Positions 6,203-6,905 of a DNA stretch of 6,905 bases are shown here, piece after piece. How positions within the stretch are numbered: position 1 is the stretch's first letter; each line of letters opens with the position of its first letter. Under the pieces are notes generated by a model. That model ran no database searches, had not been told where the DNA came from, and saw only the letters and a list, made by a program, of their open reading frames with translations. The stretch lies in the NCBI GenBank assembly GCA_017421905.1, contig JAFOHH010000026.1, forward strand, positions 1-6,905. The letters are read 5' to 3'. Made by a program: the position numbers and the translations under genes. This DNA comes from Clostridia bacterium. Its GTDB lineage: Bacteria > Bacillota > Clostridia > Christensenellales > Borkfalkiaceae.

Positions 6203-6905
6203 ATGAATTATTCCGTATACGAAAGCAAAGAAAAGCGTATCGTTCATCGGCGCGTAATTCCTACGGGAAAGGAAGAGGGGGTAGAAGAAGTATTGCTCCT
6301 CCCCACGAAAATAGAGGCGGAGGGCGTAGAAAATGCAAGCTGCTTGCTTTTGCCCCGCCCCGCGCAGCTCATGTTCGGCGACGCAACGCCCTTTGCGCGC
6401 GTTGACGGCGGCGCAACCCTGATATTTGATTTTGCGCAGGAACAAAACGGCGGCGTGCGTATTTTTACAGATAGCGTGCCCGTCGGCGCAACGGTACGCG
6501 TTCGCTTTGGCGAAAGCTACGCCGAAGCCTGCTCGAACCTTGGAGAAAAGAACGCTACCAACGACCACGCCGTGCGCGACGTAACCTTGCCCCTTCCCGC
6601 CTATGCGGAAACGGCGTTCGGTACGACGGGTTACCGCTACGTGCGGCTGGATTTTTCCTCTTCTGGAGAAATTGCCTTGAAAAACGTATACGGCACGTGC
6701 CGTATTTTGTGCAAAAAACCGAAATACGTATGCCCCGAAACGGGACTTATCGGCGAAATTTATCACGCCGCAAAGCGCACGGTAGACCTTTGTACCACCG
6801 AATATGTGGTAGACGGCATCAAGCGCGACCGCCTTGTGTGGGTGGGGGATATGCACCCCGATATGCTTGCGTTAACCACTCTTTACGGCAATAGCGAGGC
6901 GTTAG
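6203..6905 (+). CDS. Alpha-L-rhamnosidase-like glycoside hydrolase (3' truncated)
   Basis: The frame opens at the ATG at 6203, 4 nt after AAAGGAG, and stays open to the end of the window (234 residues, no stop). It begins without a signal peptide (MNYSVYESKEKR), so a cytoplasmic enzyme is likely. Residues about 65-165 look like the beta-sandwich domain of family-78 glycosidases: FDFAQEQNGGVRI, VRVRFGESYAEAC, EKNATNDHAVRD (115-126) and TGYRYVRLDF. The catalytic six-hairpin barrel then starts, with DGIKRDRLVWVGDMHP (204-219). This resembles the DCPxRDERxGWxGD region around the general acid in GH78; D204 and D209 are the likely equivalents. Such enzymes release rhamnose from plant or bacterial glycans. 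The motif is a variant, so another sugar or a related family is possible. Only the first part is visible; the catalytic base is beyond the window. Confidence 0.7.
   Translation, partial: MNYSVYESKEKRIVHRRVIPTGKEEGVEEVLLLPTKIEAEGVENASCLLLPRPAQLMFGDATPFARVDGGATLIFDFAQEQNGGVRIFTDSVPVGATVRVRFGESYAEACSNLGEKNATNDHAVRDVTLPLPAYAETAFGTTGYRYVRLDFSSSGEIALKNVYGTCRILCKKPKYVCPETGLIGEIYHAAKRTVDLCTTEYVVDGIKRDRLVWVGDMHPDMLALTTLYGNSEAL

Noticed and set aside
6125..6856. A 243-codon open frame on the minus strand, longer than many real genes
   Set aside because: It is antisense to the + strand frame at 6203-6905, which has a good ribosome site and recognisable GH78-type motifs. The minus product shows no domain and no ribosome site; long antisense frames are common opposite GC-biased codons.

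Overview
The window looks like chromosome from a low-to-mid-GC Gram-positive anaerobe of the Clostridia type, probably an uncultured gut lineage. This is inferred from strong purine-rich Shine-Dalgarno sites (AAAGGAG, GGAGGAG, AAGGAG), an XRE-cupin regulator directly upstream of potABCD, a fermentative D-lactate dehydrogenase and a glycan-degrading enzyme. All real genes read on the + strand. The species cannot be named from the sequence.

Region 1 (1-4999) is a polyamine import operon. It opens with the 3' end of a cupin-domain regulator, then potA (ATPase), potB and potC (permeases) and potD (substrate-binding protein). The gap from regulator to potA is 23 nt. The pot genes overlap by 8, 7 and 4 nt, which indicates one transcript with coupled translation. 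A hairpin terminator follows potD. Two proteins depart from the textbook form. PotA carries what looks like a second, diverged copy of its C-terminal TOBE-type module (504 aa, against roughly 350-380 usually). PotD lacks a lipobox; it ends in a transmembrane helix and a roughly 77-residue, highly charged cytoplasmic tail (530 aa, against roughly 350 usually). Binding protein and ATPase may therefore both have extra cytoplasmic parts, the first basic and the second acidic.

Region 2 (5000-6128) holds a 94-nt leader with a long wobble-containing hairpin and a short direct repeat, then a D-lactate dehydrogenase with a four-cysteine C-terminal tail.

Region 3 (6129-6905) has a short leader with four TTTGCC/GGCAA half-sites, then the 5' part of a gene that runs off the window. 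Its product resembles family-78-type alpha-L-rhamnosidases (six-hairpin glycosidases). It has no stop in the window, and a 243-codon antisense open frame at 6125-6856 is its shadow.

No tRNA, rRNA, CRISPR array, insertion sequence or attachment site was seen. The strongest leads for something little described are the remodelled PotD and PotA proteins.
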